DNA of 64,000 nucleotides from Glycomyces artemisiae. Lineage in GTDB: Bacteria > Actinomycetota > Actinomycetes > Mycobacteriales > Micromonosporaceae. A model generated the notes under the pieces. It had not been told where the DNA came from, did no database searches, and was given only the letters and a program-made list of their open reading frames with translations. Position 1 is the stretch's first letter, and the number at the start of each line of letters is the position of its first letter. Below, piece by piece: positions 24,706 to 33,801 of the stretch. A program made the position numbers and the translations under genes. The stretch covers positions 124,001 to 188,000 of the forward strand of contig NZ_PVTJ01000006.1 in the NCBI RefSeq assembly GCF_003002955.1, in the 5' to 3' direction.

Positions 24706-25338
24706 GTGCGTGTCATGCTGTACGACCCGAACCAGGTCTTCTCCGCCAGCATTCGACCCCTGCTCCACCGACGCGGCGACCACCCCGTCGAGGCCCGCAG
24801 CGCCAAAGCGCTCGCCGCCGCGGACGCGCAGGTCGACTGCTGCCTCGTCGCTCTCGAAGCGGTCTCCCGGAACCGGGTCCTGACCGACTGCAAGCGGCCG
24901 GTCTTCCTCATCACCGACCGCGAGGACGGATCGGTGCTCCGCAAGGCCGTCTCGGTCTCGGCCGCCGGCATCGCGAACACCCACATCCTCCCGAGCGAAC
25001 TGCTCCGCGCCATCGACGCCGGCCTCGCGAGCCCGCCGTACTACGACCCGCAGCTGCTGCGCGCCGCACTCCAGCCCGCGCCGCTCCTCGGCGACCAGGA
25101 CGCCCTCGAACTCGCGCACCACCTGACGCCCCGCGAGGACGACGTGCTCCGCCGCATCGTCCGCGGCGAGCCGACCAGCCACATGGCCGACCAGATGGGG
25201 GTGTCGGTCTCGACGGTCCGGTCGCACGTGCAGAACGTGCTCGGCAAGCTCGGCGTCAACTCGCGCCTCGCCGCGATCGCCTTCGCCATCAACTACGGCA
25301 TCGACACCGTCAGGGAGAAGCACCCGCAACTGAGCTAG
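24706..25338 (+). CDS. Orphan LuxR/NarL-family response regulator with degenerate receiver
   Basis: 210 residues. The C-terminal part (about 140-200) is a LuxR-type HTH (LTPREDDVLRRIVRGEPTSH, then VSTVRSHVQNVLGKLGV). The first 120 residues have the length of a receiver domain and begin MRVMLYDPNQ. The position expected for the phosphorylated aspartate reads VDCCLVALEAV, with no Asp at the strand end, so phosphorylation is unlikely. No histidine kinase is adjacent. Start is the GTG at 24706 after a GATGAGG ribosome site. It is followed by mutM after 26 bp and may be cotranscribed. Confidence 0.82.
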   Translation: MRVMLYDPNQVFSASIRPLLHRRGDHPVEARSAKALAAADAQVDCCLVALEAVSRNRVLTDCKRPVFLITDREDGSVLRKAVSVSAAGIANTHILPSELLRAIDAGLASPPYYDPQLLRAALQPAPLLGDQDALELAHHLTPREDDVLRRIVRGEPTSHMADQMGVSVSTVRSHVQNVLGKLGVNSRLAAIAFAINYGIDTVREKHPQLS

Positions 25339-25364
25339 TCGGAGCCCCTGGGCATACTTGAAAC

Positions 25365-26195
25365 GTGCCAGAACTCCCCGAAGTCGAGACGGTCCGCCGC
25401 GGGGTCGACGCGGCCTTCCGCGGCGGACGCATCAGCACCGCCGAGGTCTACAACCCGCGGACCGTCCGCCGCCACGCCCCCGGCGTCGCCGACTTCCAGG
25501 CGAACCTCAAGGGCCTGGAGATCACCGGCACCGGCCGCCGCGGCAAGTTCATGTGGCTCTCTCTCGACGACGGCCGGGCGCTCATCTGCCACCTCGGCAT
25601 GAGCGGCCAGCTCCACGTCGTCACCGACGGCCGCGAGGCCCACAAGCACCTGCGCGGTCGCCTCACGTTCACCGACGCGCGCGAGCTGTGGTTCATCGAC
25701 CAGCGGACCTTCGGGTACTGGGAGCTGTCCGAGATGGGCGACGACGTGCCGAAGACCATGGGCCACATCGCCCCCGACGTCTTCGAAGCGGTCTTCGACG
25801 CCTCTGCGAGCGCCGACCGGCTCCTCAAGCGGACCATCGAGGTCAAGAAGGCGCTCCTGGACCAGGGCTGGATCAGCGGCGTCGGCAACATCTACGCCGA
25901 CGAGGCCCTGTGGCGCGCGCGCCTGCGCGGCCGCCGCTCGGGCGACTCCCTGAGCCGCCGCAAGGCCCTCGAACTCCTCGGCCACGTCAAGGACGTCCTC
26001 ACCGAGTCCCTCGCCGTCGGCGGCACCTCCTTCGACGAGCTCTACGTGGACGCCCGCGGCGAAGCCGGCTACTTCGCCCGCGAACTCGCCGTCTACGGCC
26101 GCGCCGGCCAGCCCTGCAAACGCTGCGCCACCCCGATCGTCCGCGAAGTCATCGGCGACCGCTCGGCCCACTACTGCCCGAAGTGTCAGCGGTAG
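25365..26195 (+). CDS. mutM: Formamidopyrimidine-DNA glycosylase
   Basis: Base-excision repair enzyme that removes 8-oxoguanine and formamidopyrimidines and nicks the strand. 276 residues from a GTG start, giving the required Pro-Glu N-terminus (PELPEVETVRRG; Pro2 is the nucleophile after Met removal). Other landmarks are the conserved Lys in the KFMWLSL stretch, the helix-two-turn-helix near KKALLDQGWISGVGNIYADE, and a C-terminal zinc finger with four cysteines (CKRC and CPKC). Confidence 0.96.
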   Translation: MPELPEVETVRRGVDAAFRGGRISTAEVYNPRTVRRHAPGVADFQANLKGLEITGTGRRGKFMWLSLDDGRALICHLGMSGQLHVVTDGREAHKHLRGRLTFTDARELWFIDQRTFGYWELSEMGDDVPKTMGHIAPDVFEAVFDASASADRLLKRTIEVKKALLDQGWISGVGNIYADEALWRARLRGRRSGDSLSRRKALELLGHVKDVLTESLAVGGTSFDELYVDARGEAGYFARELAVYGRAGQPCKRCATPIVREVIGDRSAHYCPKCQR

Positions 26196-26378
26196 CGGAT
26201 ACCGTTCGAGGTGCCGCCCAGGCCCGGATTCACCACTCGTCCGGGTGACACGGCCGCCCCGGACCCGGCATTTTGTCGGACCCTCCGGGAAGGATCGCAG
26301 CCATGCTTCCCCGGGTGGGTGGGGGTTAGGGATGGACGTACCCGCCCGCCCACCCATACGTTCACGTGAGACAACGCC

Positions 26379-26414
26379 GAGGGGCGGGAACCGGATCTCC
26401 GGTTCCCGCCCCTC
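26379..26414. terminator. Perfect 16-bp hairpin terminator
   Basis: GAGGGGCGGGAACCGG pairs with its complement (26379-26394 and 26399-26414) around an ATCT loop, between the convergent mutM and rnc genes. Confidence 0.88.
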
Positions 26415-26423
26415 GCGTGAGTC

Positions 26424-27140
26424 TTACCGCTGCTTGACGCCCATGCGGTCCGAGAGGACCTGCCAGGCGAGCTTGGCGGCGATCTGCTCGGCGTCCTTCT
26501 TCGAGCCGCCGGTGCCCTCGCCGAACTCCTCGCCCGCGACCACGGCCCAGGCCGTGAACTGCTTGGCGTGGTCGGGGCCCGACTCGGTGATCCGGTACTC
26601 GGGCACGCCGAGACCGGAGTCGGCCGTCAGCTCCTGGAGGCTGGTCTTCCAGTCCAGGGCCGCGCCCTGGCCGGCCGCGGCCTCCATGAGCGGATCGAAG
26701 AAGTGGTGCACCACCCGCTTCGCGGTCTCGACCCCGTACTGGAGGTAGACCGCACCGAGCAGCGCCTCCACCGCGTCCGCCAGGATCGAGTTCTTGCCGC
26801 GGCCGCCGGAGGTCTCCTCGCCCTTGCCGAGCAGGAGGTGCGGGCCGATGCCGCCCGCGCCCATGCGGCGCGCGACCCCCGCCAGCGCCTTCATGTTCAC
26901 CACCGACGCGCGCAGGCGCGCGAGCTGCCCTTCGGGCAGGTCGGGGTGGTTCAGGTACAGCGCCGTGGTCACCACGAGGCTGAGCACGGAGTCCCCGAGG
27001 AACTCCAGCCGCTCGTTCGTGGGCAGCCCGCCGTGCTCGTACGCGTACGAGCGGTGGGTCAGGGCGAGACGCAGCAGTTCGGGGTCGATCTCGCTGACCC
27101 CGAACACCGCTTCGAAATGTTGTACTGCCTTGTCGCCCAT
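26424..27140 (-). CDS. rnc: Ribonuclease III
   Basis: Double-strand-specific RNase for rRNA and mRNA processing. 238 residues: catalytic domain with signature [10 protein letters not shown] (42-51) and a second acidic cluster [11 protein letters not shown], followed by a double-stranded RNA-binding domain (about 160-235) ending with [19 protein letters not shown] start at 27138-27140. It follows rpmF by 12 bp in the conserved DUF177-rpmF-rnc order. Confidence 0.96.
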   Translation of the reverse strand: MGDKAVQHFEAVFGVSEIDPELLRLALTHRSYAYEHGGLPTNERLEFLGDSVLSLVVTTALYLNHPDLPEGQLARLRASVVNMKALAGVARRMGAGGIGPHLLLGKGEETSGGRGKNSILADAVEALLGAVYLQYGVETAKRVVHHFFDPLMEAAAGQGAALDWKTSLQELTADSGLGVPEYRITESGPDHAKQFTAWAVVAGEEFGEGTGGSKKDAEQIAAKLAWQVLSDRMGVKQR

Positions 27141-27152
27141 GAGCGGGAGGAC

Positions 27153-27326
27153 TTAGGCCTCGAGAACCTGGCGGCCCTTGTACGTGCCGCACACCTCGCA
27201 GACCTGGTGGCCGCGCTTCTTGGCGTGGCACTGCGGGCACTCGACCAGCTGGATCGGCGTCGCCTTCCACTGCGACCGACGGTGCCGGGTGTTGCTGCGC
27301 GACATACGACGCTTCGGAACAGCCAC
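27153..27326 (-). CDS. rpmF: 50S ribosomal protein L32
   Basis: 57-residue basic ribosomal protein ([17 protein letters not shown]...). It has two CxxC pairs (Cys30/Cys33 and Cys43/Cys46), i.e. the zinc-ribbon form. Start is the GTG at 27324-27326; stop TAA 12 bp before rnc. It sits between DUF177 and rnc as in most bacteria. Confidence 0.97.
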   Translation of the reverse strand: MAVPKRRMSRSNTRHRRSQWKATPIQLVECPQCHAKKRGHQVCEVCGTYKGRQVLEA

Positions 27327-27353
27327 TTCAGAACTCCATACTTATTCGCTGTG

Positions 27354-27920
27354 CTATTTCGATTCGCCGTCGGTGTCGGCGAGCCGAAGCTTCTCCAAAC
27401 CCGCCCAACGGGGGTCCACGGTCTCGTGAACGTGGTCGTCGGGCAGTTCGTCCCAGGGGACGCCGCAATCGGCGCACAGCCCCGGGCAGTCAGGTCGGCA
27501 CAGCGGGGTGACCGGCATCGCCAGCACCAGCGCGTCCCGAACCGCGGGCTCCAGATCGAGCAGGTCCCCACTGAGCCGCAGAATCTCGTCGGCTTCGGTG
27601 GTCGCGTCGGTGACGGAGCCTTCGTAAGCGTACAGCTCCTGCACCTGGACGTTGAGGGCGTCCTCCACGGGTGCGAGGCACCTCGCACACTCGCCTTCGG
27701 CGACCGCCGCGACCGTGCCGTCGGCGAGGACGCCCTCGCTGACCGCGGTCAGGTGGAAGTCCAGGTCGAGCGGGGCCGACTCCGGGACCTCGTAGCCCGC
27801 GAGACCCAGCCCGGCGGGTGCCGGGACCTCAAGCGCGACGTGCATCGTCGTGCCCGAGCTGCGCCCGAGCTCCGCGGTGTCGAACACCAGCGGCGCGGCG
27901 GGATCAGGAGCGGTCGTCAT
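27354..27920 (-). CDS. YceD/DUF177 family protein
   Basis: 188 residues. Family features: a CxxC pair (GECARCLAP) in the middle and a second group of cysteines (CRPDCPGLCADCG) near residue 145, followed by a WDELPDD motif. Members are linked to 23S rRNA accumulation and almost always precede rpmF, as here. Cytosolic. ATG start at 27918-27920, about 50 bases after the predicted transcription start from the promoter at 27978-28007. Confidence 0.92.
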   Translation of the reverse strand: MTTAPDPAAPLVFDTAELGRSSGTTMHVALEVPAPAGLGLAGYEVPESAPLDLDFHLTAVSEGVLADGTVAAVAEGECARCLAPVEDALNVQVQELYAYEGSVTDATTEADEILRLSGDLLDLEPAVRDALVLAMPVTPLCRPDCPGLCADCGVPWDELPDDHVHETVDPRWAGLEKLRLADTDGESK

Positions 27921-28309
27921 GGGCGTGCTGCGGTCCTTCGGTTCAGGGAGGTGCGCCTCGATCGAGGCCGACCGGTAATGCTACATCAGCCCCGGTGCCC
28001 GGCCCAACCCAGGCCGGAGCCGAGCGGTGACGTGATGTCGGCGATACCCGCCCCGTCCGCGGGCCCGGATCGTCGGACCCGCGGGCAAGACTGGCGCCTT
28101 ACCCTCCCACCCGGGAGCGCCCTGCCCGCGCCGCCTCCGGCCTCGCGGCCGAGCCGCAACCGGCGGCGGTCCGGCCGAAGCCGACCGCGGCTGCGCCACA
28201 GGTCCTGCGACCGGGGCGCCGTACCCGTGGCCTCACGACCGGGGAGGCTGCGCCGCCCGACCCGCGGCGTCGCACCGGAGCCGACCGGGGAGCATCCGCC
28301 GCTCCCCCG
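27921..28309. other. Intergenic region upstream of the DUF177-rpmF-rnc operon
   Basis: 389 bp of very GC-rich sequence between the DUF177 gene and sepIVA. Apart from the promoter-like pair at 27978-28007 on the minus strand, I see no gene, RNA or strong hairpin in it. Frames that are open here look like compositional noise. Confidence 0.5.
27978..28007 (-). promoter_or_regulatory. Promoter of the DUF177-rpmF-rnc operon
   Basis: On the minus strand TTGGGC (28007-28002), 18-base spacer, TAGCAT (27983-27978). The predicted start is about 50 bases before the DUF177 ATG. Confidence 0.5.
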
Positions 28310-28849
28310 CTAGATCTGCGGGAGCGGCTTCTCGTCCTCGAACTGCTCCTGCTGCGCGGGCGCGAAGGAGCCGATCTCGCGGAGGGTGTGCATCTTGTCG
28401 CGGCCGCGCTCGACGCCCGAGAGGGCGCGGTGCAGGAACTGCTCGAAGTTCGCGAGCGTCGTGTCGACGTACTCGTCGACCTCGTCGCGCAGGCGCTGGG
28501 CCTCGCCGCGGGCCTCCGCGATGATGCGGTTGCCCTCGTGCTCGGCCGAGACGGTGATCTCGTGGCGCGAGACGAGCCGCGCGTGCTCCGACTCGCCCTC
28601 CGCGATGATCCGCTCGGCCTCGCGCTCGCCGGCGTTGATGATGTTGTCGCGCTCCTGGAGCATGGCCTCGGCCCGGCGCAGGTCCCCGGGGAGTTCGTTC
28701 TGGAGCTCTTCGAGCATGGCGATCATCTCGGCCCGGTCGACTTTGCAGGCGCGGGACATGGGCACGGCTTTCGCCTGCTCCACGTAAGCGATGATCTCTT
28801 CGATCCGGTCGAGCGCACCCACCGATTTGCTCCCGTCGATGTCTGTCAT
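28310..28849 (-). CDS. sepIVA: SepIVA-like DivIVA-family division protein
   Basis: 179-residue cytosolic coiled-coil protein. The N-terminal region (IEEIIAYVEQAKAVPMS) and the C-terminal ending (DEYVDTTLANFEQFLHRAL, GVERGRDKM) match the mycobacterial SepIVA family, as does its place upstream of DUF177-rpmF-rnc and near coaD. SepIVA is needed for septation and growth control in mycobacteria (known there). This copy is about 65 residues shorter, lacking part of the central coiled coil. ATG start at 28847-28849; a longer in-frame version to 28960 adds unrelated residues. Confidence 0.8.
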   Translation of the reverse strand: MTDIDGSKSVGALDRIEEIIAYVEQAKAVPMSRACKVDRAEMIAMLEELQNELPGDLRRAEAMLQERDNIINAGEREAERIIAEGESEHARLVSRHEITVSAEHEGNRIIAEARGEAQRLRDEVDEYVDTTLANFEQFLHRALSGVERGRDKMHTLREIGSFAPAQQEQFEDEKPLPQI

Positions 28850-28884
28850 GGGGACATTGTCCCGTATGAGGGTGGAAAGTGCTG

Positions 28885-29376
28885 CTATTCCTGCCGCAAG
28901 CGCTCGATCAGTCGCGATTGGACGATTTCGGGCACGTGCGACGAGACGTCGCCGCCCCATTTCGTGACGTCCTTGACCATCGAGGACGACAGAAACGAGT
29001 AGAGGGGGTTGGTCGGGATGAACACCGTCTCGATACCCGCCAACCCGTAGTTCATCTGGGCCATCTGTAGTTCGTAGTCGAAGTCGGAGGCCGCGCGCAC
29101 GCCTCTGACGAGCACTCCGGCGCCGTGCTTCTGGCAGAAGTCGACCACCAGTCCCTGGAAGGACGCGACTCGTACATTGGGCATGTCCGCGGTGGTCTCT
29201 TTGAGGAGCTCCACCCGCTCCTCGACGCTGAACAGCGCGTTCTTGGAGGCGTTGTGGAAGACCGCGACCCAGACTTCATCGTACAACTGGGCGGCGCGTC
29301 CGAAGATGTCGAGATGACCGTACGTCACCGGATCGAATGACCCGGAGCAGGCGGCGATTCGGGCTTCAGGTTTCAC
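28885..29376 (-). CDS. coaD: Phosphopantetheine adenylyltransferase
   Basis: Fourth step of coenzyme A synthesis. 163 residues with the nucleotidyltransferase motif GSFDPVTYGH (12-21) and the C-terminal LSSSMVKDV (family ISSS-x-VKE). Start is the GTG at 29374-29376, which overlaps the rsmD stop by four bases (GTGA), a translational coupling seen widely for this pair. Confidence 0.96.
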   Translation of the reverse strand: MKPEARIAACSGSFDPVTYGHLDIFGRAAQLYDEVWVAVFHNASKNALFSVEERVELLKETTADMPNVRVASFQGLVVDFCQKHGAGVLVRGVRAASDFDYELQMAQMNYGLAGIETVFIPTNPLYSFLSSSMVKDVTKWGGDVSSHVPEIVQSRLIERLRQE

Positions 29377-29930
29377 AGGGCGTGACCGTAGCAAAGTGCC
29401 GTGGTGCCGTAGCGGCGGACGCGGTCTTCTGCGATCTTCGCGGGCCACGGGACCGCGGCGTCCTTGCCGCCGCGCTCCACGACCACGTCGGCGTCCGGCG
29501 CGAGCCAGCCGTGCTCGACCAGCGCTTCGAGGACGCCCGCGACCGCCGCGTCGGTGACGGCGTACGGCGGGTCGGCGAAGACGATGTCGTACGGCTCGGC
29601 CGGGCCGTTCTGGACGGCCTTCTCGACAGGGGCGCAGATCACCTCGCCGCCCGAGACGCCGAGGTCGGCGAGGTTCTTGCGGAGGAGCTTCGCGGTGAGC
29701 GGGTGCGACTCGACGAACAGGGCCGCGGTCGCGCCGCGCGAGAGCGCCTCGATGCCGACCGCGCCGGAACCGGCGTACAGGTCGGCGAAGCGGAGCCCGT
29801 CGAGGTCGCCGCCGGGCGCGAGCGAGTTGAACAGCGCTTCGCGGACCCGGTCCGAGGTGGGCCGGGTGCGGTCCCCCGGGGGCGTGGCGAGGCGGCGGCC
29901 CTTCAGGCTGCCGGCGATGATTCTGGTCAT
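29373..29930 (-). CDS. rsmD: 16S rRNA (guanine-966-N2)-methyltransferase
   Basis: 185-residue class I methyltransferase modifying G966 of 16S rRNA. It has the SAM motif DLYAGSGAVGIEA and the catalytic FADPPY, and begins with the family MTRIIAGSLKGRRL. Overlaps coaD (GTGA) and follows recG by 31 bp. Confidence 0.95.
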   Translation of the reverse strand: MTRIIAGSLKGRRLATPPGDRTRPTSDRVREALFNSLAPGGDLDGLRFADLYAGSGAVGIEALSRGATAALFVESHPLTAKLLRKNLADLGVSGGEVICAPVEKAVQNGPAEPYDIVFADPPYAVTDAAVAGVLEALVEHGWLAPDADVVVERGGKDAAVPWPAKIAEDRVRRYGTTALCYGHAL

Positions 29931-29961
29931 TTGGATCCGAGTCTAGTCCGCCTCCGCGCCG

Positions 29962-32145
29962 TCAGCCCTTCTCCAGGAACTCGCCCCTGTCGGCGGCGAG
30001 ATCGTCGACGAGCGCGGCGAACTCGGGGAAGCGCTTGAGCTCCGGGTCGGCGTCGATGAGCGCTGCGGCCTCGGTGCGCGACGCGGCGATGATGTCGGCG
30101 TCCTTGAGCAGCGACAGGAGCTTCACGTGGGACTTCATGCCGGACTGGGCCGCGCCGAGCACGTCGCCTTCGCGGCGCTGCTCCAGGTCGAGTTCGGCCA
30201 GCGCGAAGCCGTCGGTCGTGGACGCGACTGCGTCGAGGCGCTCGCGCGAGGGCGTCCCTTCCATGGCCTCGGAGACGAGGAGGCACAGCCCCGGGTGGCT
30301 GCCGCGGCCGACGCGACCGCGGAGCTGGTGGAGCTGGGAAATGCCGAAGCGCTCGGCGTCGAGGACGACCATGGCGGTGGCGTTGGGGACGTTGACGCCG
30401 ACTTCGATGACGGTGGTGGCGACGAGGACGTCGAGGTCTCCAGCGGCGTAGGCGCGCATGACGCGGTCCTTCTCGTCGGCGTCGAGGCGGCCGTGGAGGA
30501 GGCCCAGGCGCAGGCCGTGGAGCTGATTGCCGCGCAGCTCCTCGATGACGTCGGTGACGGCGAGCGGCGGACGCTTGTCGCCGATGTTCGGATCGTCGGT
30601 GTCGTCGCCGCCGACGCGGGGGCAGACGACGTAGGCCTGGCGTCCGGCGGCGACCTCTTCGCGGATGCGCGTCCAGGTGCGCTGCATCCAGCGGCCGTCG
30701 CCGTACGGCACGACGTGCGTGGCGATGGGGCTGCGGCCCGCGGGGAGCTCGGTGAGGCGGCTGGTCTCCAGGTCGCCGTAGACGGTCATGGCGACGGTGC
30801 GCGGGATCGGCGTGGCGGTCATGACGAGCGTGTGCGGAGGCTTGTTCGCCTTGGCGCGCAAGGCGTCGCGCTGCTCGACGCCGAAGCGGTGCTGCTCGTC
30901 GACGACGACGAGGCCGAGGTTCGCGAACTCGACGCCCTCGTAGAGGAGCGCGTGGGTGCCGATGACGATCCCGGCGGCGCCGGTCTTGACGGCGTCGAGG
31001 ACGGGGCGGCGCTGGGCGGCCGTGGCCGAGCCGGTGAGGAGCACGACCTGGGTGGCCTCGGGGGGCGCGCCGAGCTGGCCGCCGTTGGCGAGGTCGCCGA
31101 GCATCTCGGCGATGGACCGGTGATGCTGGGCCGCCAGGACTTCGGTGGGGGCGAGGAGCGCGGCCTGGCCGCCGTGGGCGACGACCTGGAGCATCGCGCG
31201 CAGCGCGACGAGGGTCTTGCCGGAGCCGACGTCGCCTTGGAGGAGCCGGTGCATGGGGTGCTCGCGGGCGAGTTCGGCGGCGATCTCGGCGCCGACCTGG
31301 CGCTGCCCGGCGGTGAGGTCGAACGGGAGGCGCGCGTCGAAGGCGTCGAGGATCGCGCCGCCTTCGGGGTAAGGGTCGGCGGCCTCGCCCGCGGACTCGG
31401 CTTTGCGGCGCACGAGGACGGTCTGCATGACCAGGGCCTCTTGCCATTTGAGGCGCTTCTTGGCGGCGCCGAGGTACTCGTGGGACTCGGGGCGGTGGAT
31501 CTGGTGGAGCGCGGTGCCGTAGTCGAGGAGCCCGAGGCGGTCGCGCAGGGGCGCGGGGAGCGGGTCGGGCGGGCTGGGGACGAGGCCGAGGACGGTGTGG
31601 ACGGCCTTGGCGATGTTCCAGGTCGGCAGTTCGGCGGTGGCCGGGTAGACGGGGATGAGCGTCCCGGCGAACTCCTCGATGGCGCTCGCGGGGTCGTCGG
31701 CGTCCTCGGCGAGGAGCTGGTACTGCGGGGAGTTGAGCTGGAGGCGGCCGCGGAACTGGGCCACCTTGCCCGCGAAGAGGCCCCAGCGTCCGGCGACGAG
31801 TTCCTTCGCGCGCCAGCCCTGGTTGAAGAACGTGAGGGTCAGGGAGCGCCCCGCTTCGTCGGCGACGATCACTTCGAGGAGCTCTCCGCGCCCGCCCCTG
31901 CCGCGGCCCTTGCCGGAGCGGGGCGTGAAGGTCTTCTTGACGGCGGCGCGGACCTGCGCGGCGACGGTGACGTCGTCGCCGATGCCGAGCGAGGCGAGGT
32001 CGGTGCGCTCGCCGCGCTGCGCGTAGCGGAACGGGTAGTGGCCGAGGAGGTCCCCGGCGGTCTCCAGCCCCAGTCCGTCGGCGAGGGCGTCGGCGGTCTT
32101 CTTGCCCAGGACCTCGCGCAGCCGGGTCTCCAGCCCTACGGTCAT
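29962..32145 (-). CDS. recG: ATP-dependent DNA helicase RecG
   Basis: Branch-migration helicase that rescues stalled forks. 727 residues: N-terminal wedge/OB domain (about 60-150), Walker A GDVGSGKT, Walker B as VVDEQHRFG (DEQH box), TATPIPRT, and C-terminal helicase motifs IEVGVNVPNA and HQLRGRVGRG. ATG at 32143-32145 overlaps the stop of the upstream DAK2 gene by ATGA, the conserved fakA/yloV-recG arrangement. Confidence 0.96.
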   Translation of the reverse strand: MTVGLETRLREVLGKKTADALADGLGLETAGDLLGHYPFRYAQRGERTDLASLGIGDDVTVAAQVRAAVKKTFTPRSGKGRGRGGRGELLEVIVADEAGRSLTLTFFNQGWRAKELVAGRWGLFAGKVAQFRGRLQLNSPQYQLLAEDADDPASAIEEFAGTLIPVYPATAELPTWNIAKAVHTVLGLVPSPPDPLPAPLRDRLGLLDYGTALHQIHRPESHEYLGAAKKRLKWQEALVMQTVLVRRKAESAGEAADPYPEGGAILDAFDARLPFDLTAGQRQVGAEIAAELAREHPMHRLLQGDVGSGKTLVALRAMLQVVAHGGQAALLAPTEVLAAQHHRSIAEMLGDLANGGQLGAPPEATQVVLLTGSATAAQRRPVLDAVKTGAAGIVIGTHALLYEGVEFANLGLVVVDEQHRFGVEQRDALRAKANKPPHTLVMTATPIPRTVAMTVYGDLETSRLTELPAGRSPIATHVVPYGDGRWMQRTWTRIREEVAAGRQAYVVCPRVGGDDTDDPNIGDKRPPLAVTDVIEELRGNQLHGLRLGLLHGRLDADEKDRVMRAYAAGDLDVLVATTVIEVGVNVPNATAMVVLDAERFGISQLHQLRGRVGRGSHPGLCLLVSEAMEGTPSRERLDAVASTTDGFALAELDLEQRREGDVLGAAQSGMKSHVKLLSLLKDADIIAASRTEAAALIDADPELKRFPEFAALVDDLAADRGEFLEKG

Positions 32146-33785
32146 TCGGCTCCGATCAGCAGCAGCGGTTCGTCTTCTGCGGCGGGCAACTGCTGGATCT
32201 CCACGGTCGGCCACGCCTCGCGCACATGATGACTCAAGGCTGTGACAGTTTCCGGGTCCGACCCGGCGCCGGGCAGGACCGTGAGGAGTTCGGCCCCTTC
32301 GGCGCACAGCCGGTCGGCGAGGTCGCGGGCCGCTTCGGCGGCCCCTGAGAAGACCGCCGCGGCCGTGCCGTGGACGACGGCGGCGAACCCGTCGGGGACC
32401 GTGCGGACCTCGCCGGTGCGGCACGCCTTGATCGCCTCGCCCATGGCCGTGACGTCGTCGTCGAACGGCCGCTCGGGGTCGTGGATGGCGACGGCGGCGA
32501 CGGCCTGCACGCGGGTGACGGCGAACAGCGCGGCGACCCGGCGTCCGCCGTCGCCTCTGGCGGCCTCGACGGCGCGGTGCGCGGTCCGCGCGGCCGCATC
32601 GGTGTCGGTGATCACGACCACGCTGTCGGCGCCGTCGGCGAGGGCGGCGGCGAGCTCGGCGCCCGCGCGGGCTTCGGTGGCGGTGCGGCAGCCTTCGGCC
32701 GCAAGGAAACCGCGCAGGCCCGCGGACTCGGTGACGACGAGGAGGGCCCGCGTGGGCGCCTCGGGTTCGGGGTCCGGGCGGCGCGCGGGCGCGGCGTGCA
32801 TGCGGGCGTTCGCGTGGACCGCGGCGGCGCCTTCGACGACGGTGTCGTCGAAGCGGGTCACGGAGATGCGGTGGACGCGGCCGCGCTCGATCCCGGCCTC
32901 GATGGCCGCGCCGATGTCGTTGACGTGCACGTGGACGTTGAACGTGGTGACGTCCCGGGCCGCCCGGGAGCCGATGATGACGACGGAGTCGCCGAGGTCG
33001 GTGAGCCGGTGGCGCAGCTCGGCGGCGGCGCCCGCATCCGCTTCGAGGAGGTACTGGACCTCGTAGCCGTAGACCTCCGAGCCGGTCTCGCGCGGGACCT
33101 GCTCGGTCTCCTCGACCGCGCGCACGCGGTGGCGCTCCAGGAGGTCCAGGGCCCCGGTCGGGCGGGAGCCGGTGAGGGTCTCCACGAGCGCTTCGAGGAG
33201 CAGGGCGAGCGCGAGGCCCCCGGCGTCGACGACCCCGGCGCGGGCCAGCGCGGGGAGCTGCCCGGGGGTGGCGGCGACCGCTGCGGCGGCGGCCTCGGCG
33301 GCGGCGCGGGACGCGGAGACGAGTCCGAACGGCGCGGCCTTCGCGGCGGCGGTCGCGGCGGACTCGGCGACGGTGAGGATCGTCCCGGCCTGCGGCACGG
33401 CGACGGCCCCGGTGGCGGCGTCGGTCGCGGCCCTGAGTCCGGCGGCGAAGCCCTTCGCGTCGATCGCGTCGGCGTTCCACGCGTCGGCGAGGCCGCGGAG
33501 CATCTGCGCGAGGATCACCCCGGAGTTCCCGCGCGCGGAGAGCAGGGCCCGCCCGGCGGCCTCGTCGAGGAGCGCTTCGAGCCCGAGCCCGGGGGTGCCG
33601 CCCTGGAAGGCGGCCTGGAGGGTCGCGACCATGTTCGTCGCCGTGTCCGAGTCGGCGACCGGGTACACGTTCAGCTCGTCGACCCCGCGCCGGTGGCGGG
33701 TGAGCGTGTCGATGCCGCGCGCGGCCCACTCGCGCATGAGGTCCGCGTCGAGGGCCTGGCGTCCGGTTTCAGGGATTTCCACCAC
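32142..33785 (-). CDS. DAK2-domain kinase, FakA/YloV-like
   Basis: 547 residues. N-terminal DAK2 (dihydroxyacetone-kinase L-type) domain with the ADP/Mg motif NVYPVADSDTATNM and the later GNSGVILAQMLRG. A middle domain around GYEVQYLLEA, SVVIIGS and NVHVHVNDIG is typical of fatty-acid kinase FakA. The C-terminal domain is EDD-like. FakA phosphorylates fatty acids bound to FakB; no fakB is seen here. The Mg motif differs from the usual NVFPVPDGDTGTNM (two glycines replaced), but the aspartates remain. Start GTG at 33783-33785 (or the next GTG); the nearest GGAGG is about 16 bases upstream, unusually far. Coupled to recG by ATGA. Confidence 0.88.
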   Translation of the reverse strand: MVEIPETGRQALDADLMREWAARGIDTLTRHRRGVDELNVYPVADSDTATNMVATLQAAFQGGTPGLGLEALLDEAAGRALLSARGNSGVILAQMLRGLADAWNADAIDAKGFAAGLRAATDAATGAVAVPQAGTILTVAESAATAAAKAAPFGLVSASRAAAEAAAAAVAATPGQLPALARAGVVDAGGLALALLLEALVETLTGSRPTGALDLLERHRVRAVEETEQVPRETGSEVYGYEVQYLLEADAGAAAELRHRLTDLGDSVVIIGSRAARDVTTFNVHVHVNDIGAAIEAGIERGRVHRISVTRFDDTVVEGAAAVHANARMHAAPARRPDPEPEAPTRALLVVTESAGLRGFLAAEGCRTATEARAGAELAAALADGADSVVVITDTDAAARTAHRAVEAARGDGGRRVAALFAVTRVQAVAAVAIHDPERPFDDDVTAMGEAIKACRTGEVRTVPDGFAAVVHGTAAAVFSGAAEAARDLADRLCAEGAELLTVLPGAGSDPETVTALSHHVREAWPTVEIQQLPAAEDEPLLLIGAE

Positions 33786-33801
33786 GGGCCATGAGGATAC
33801 G

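Noticed and set aside
26196-26378. Possible small gene or RNA between mutM and rnc
   Set aside because: No start with ribosome site and no structure apart from GC-rich short repeats and the terminator at 26379.
32146-33729. Extension of the recG frame upstream over the DAK2 gene
   Set aside because: The extra sequence is Arg/Gly-rich shadow; RecG starts at the ATG overlapping the DAK2 stop.
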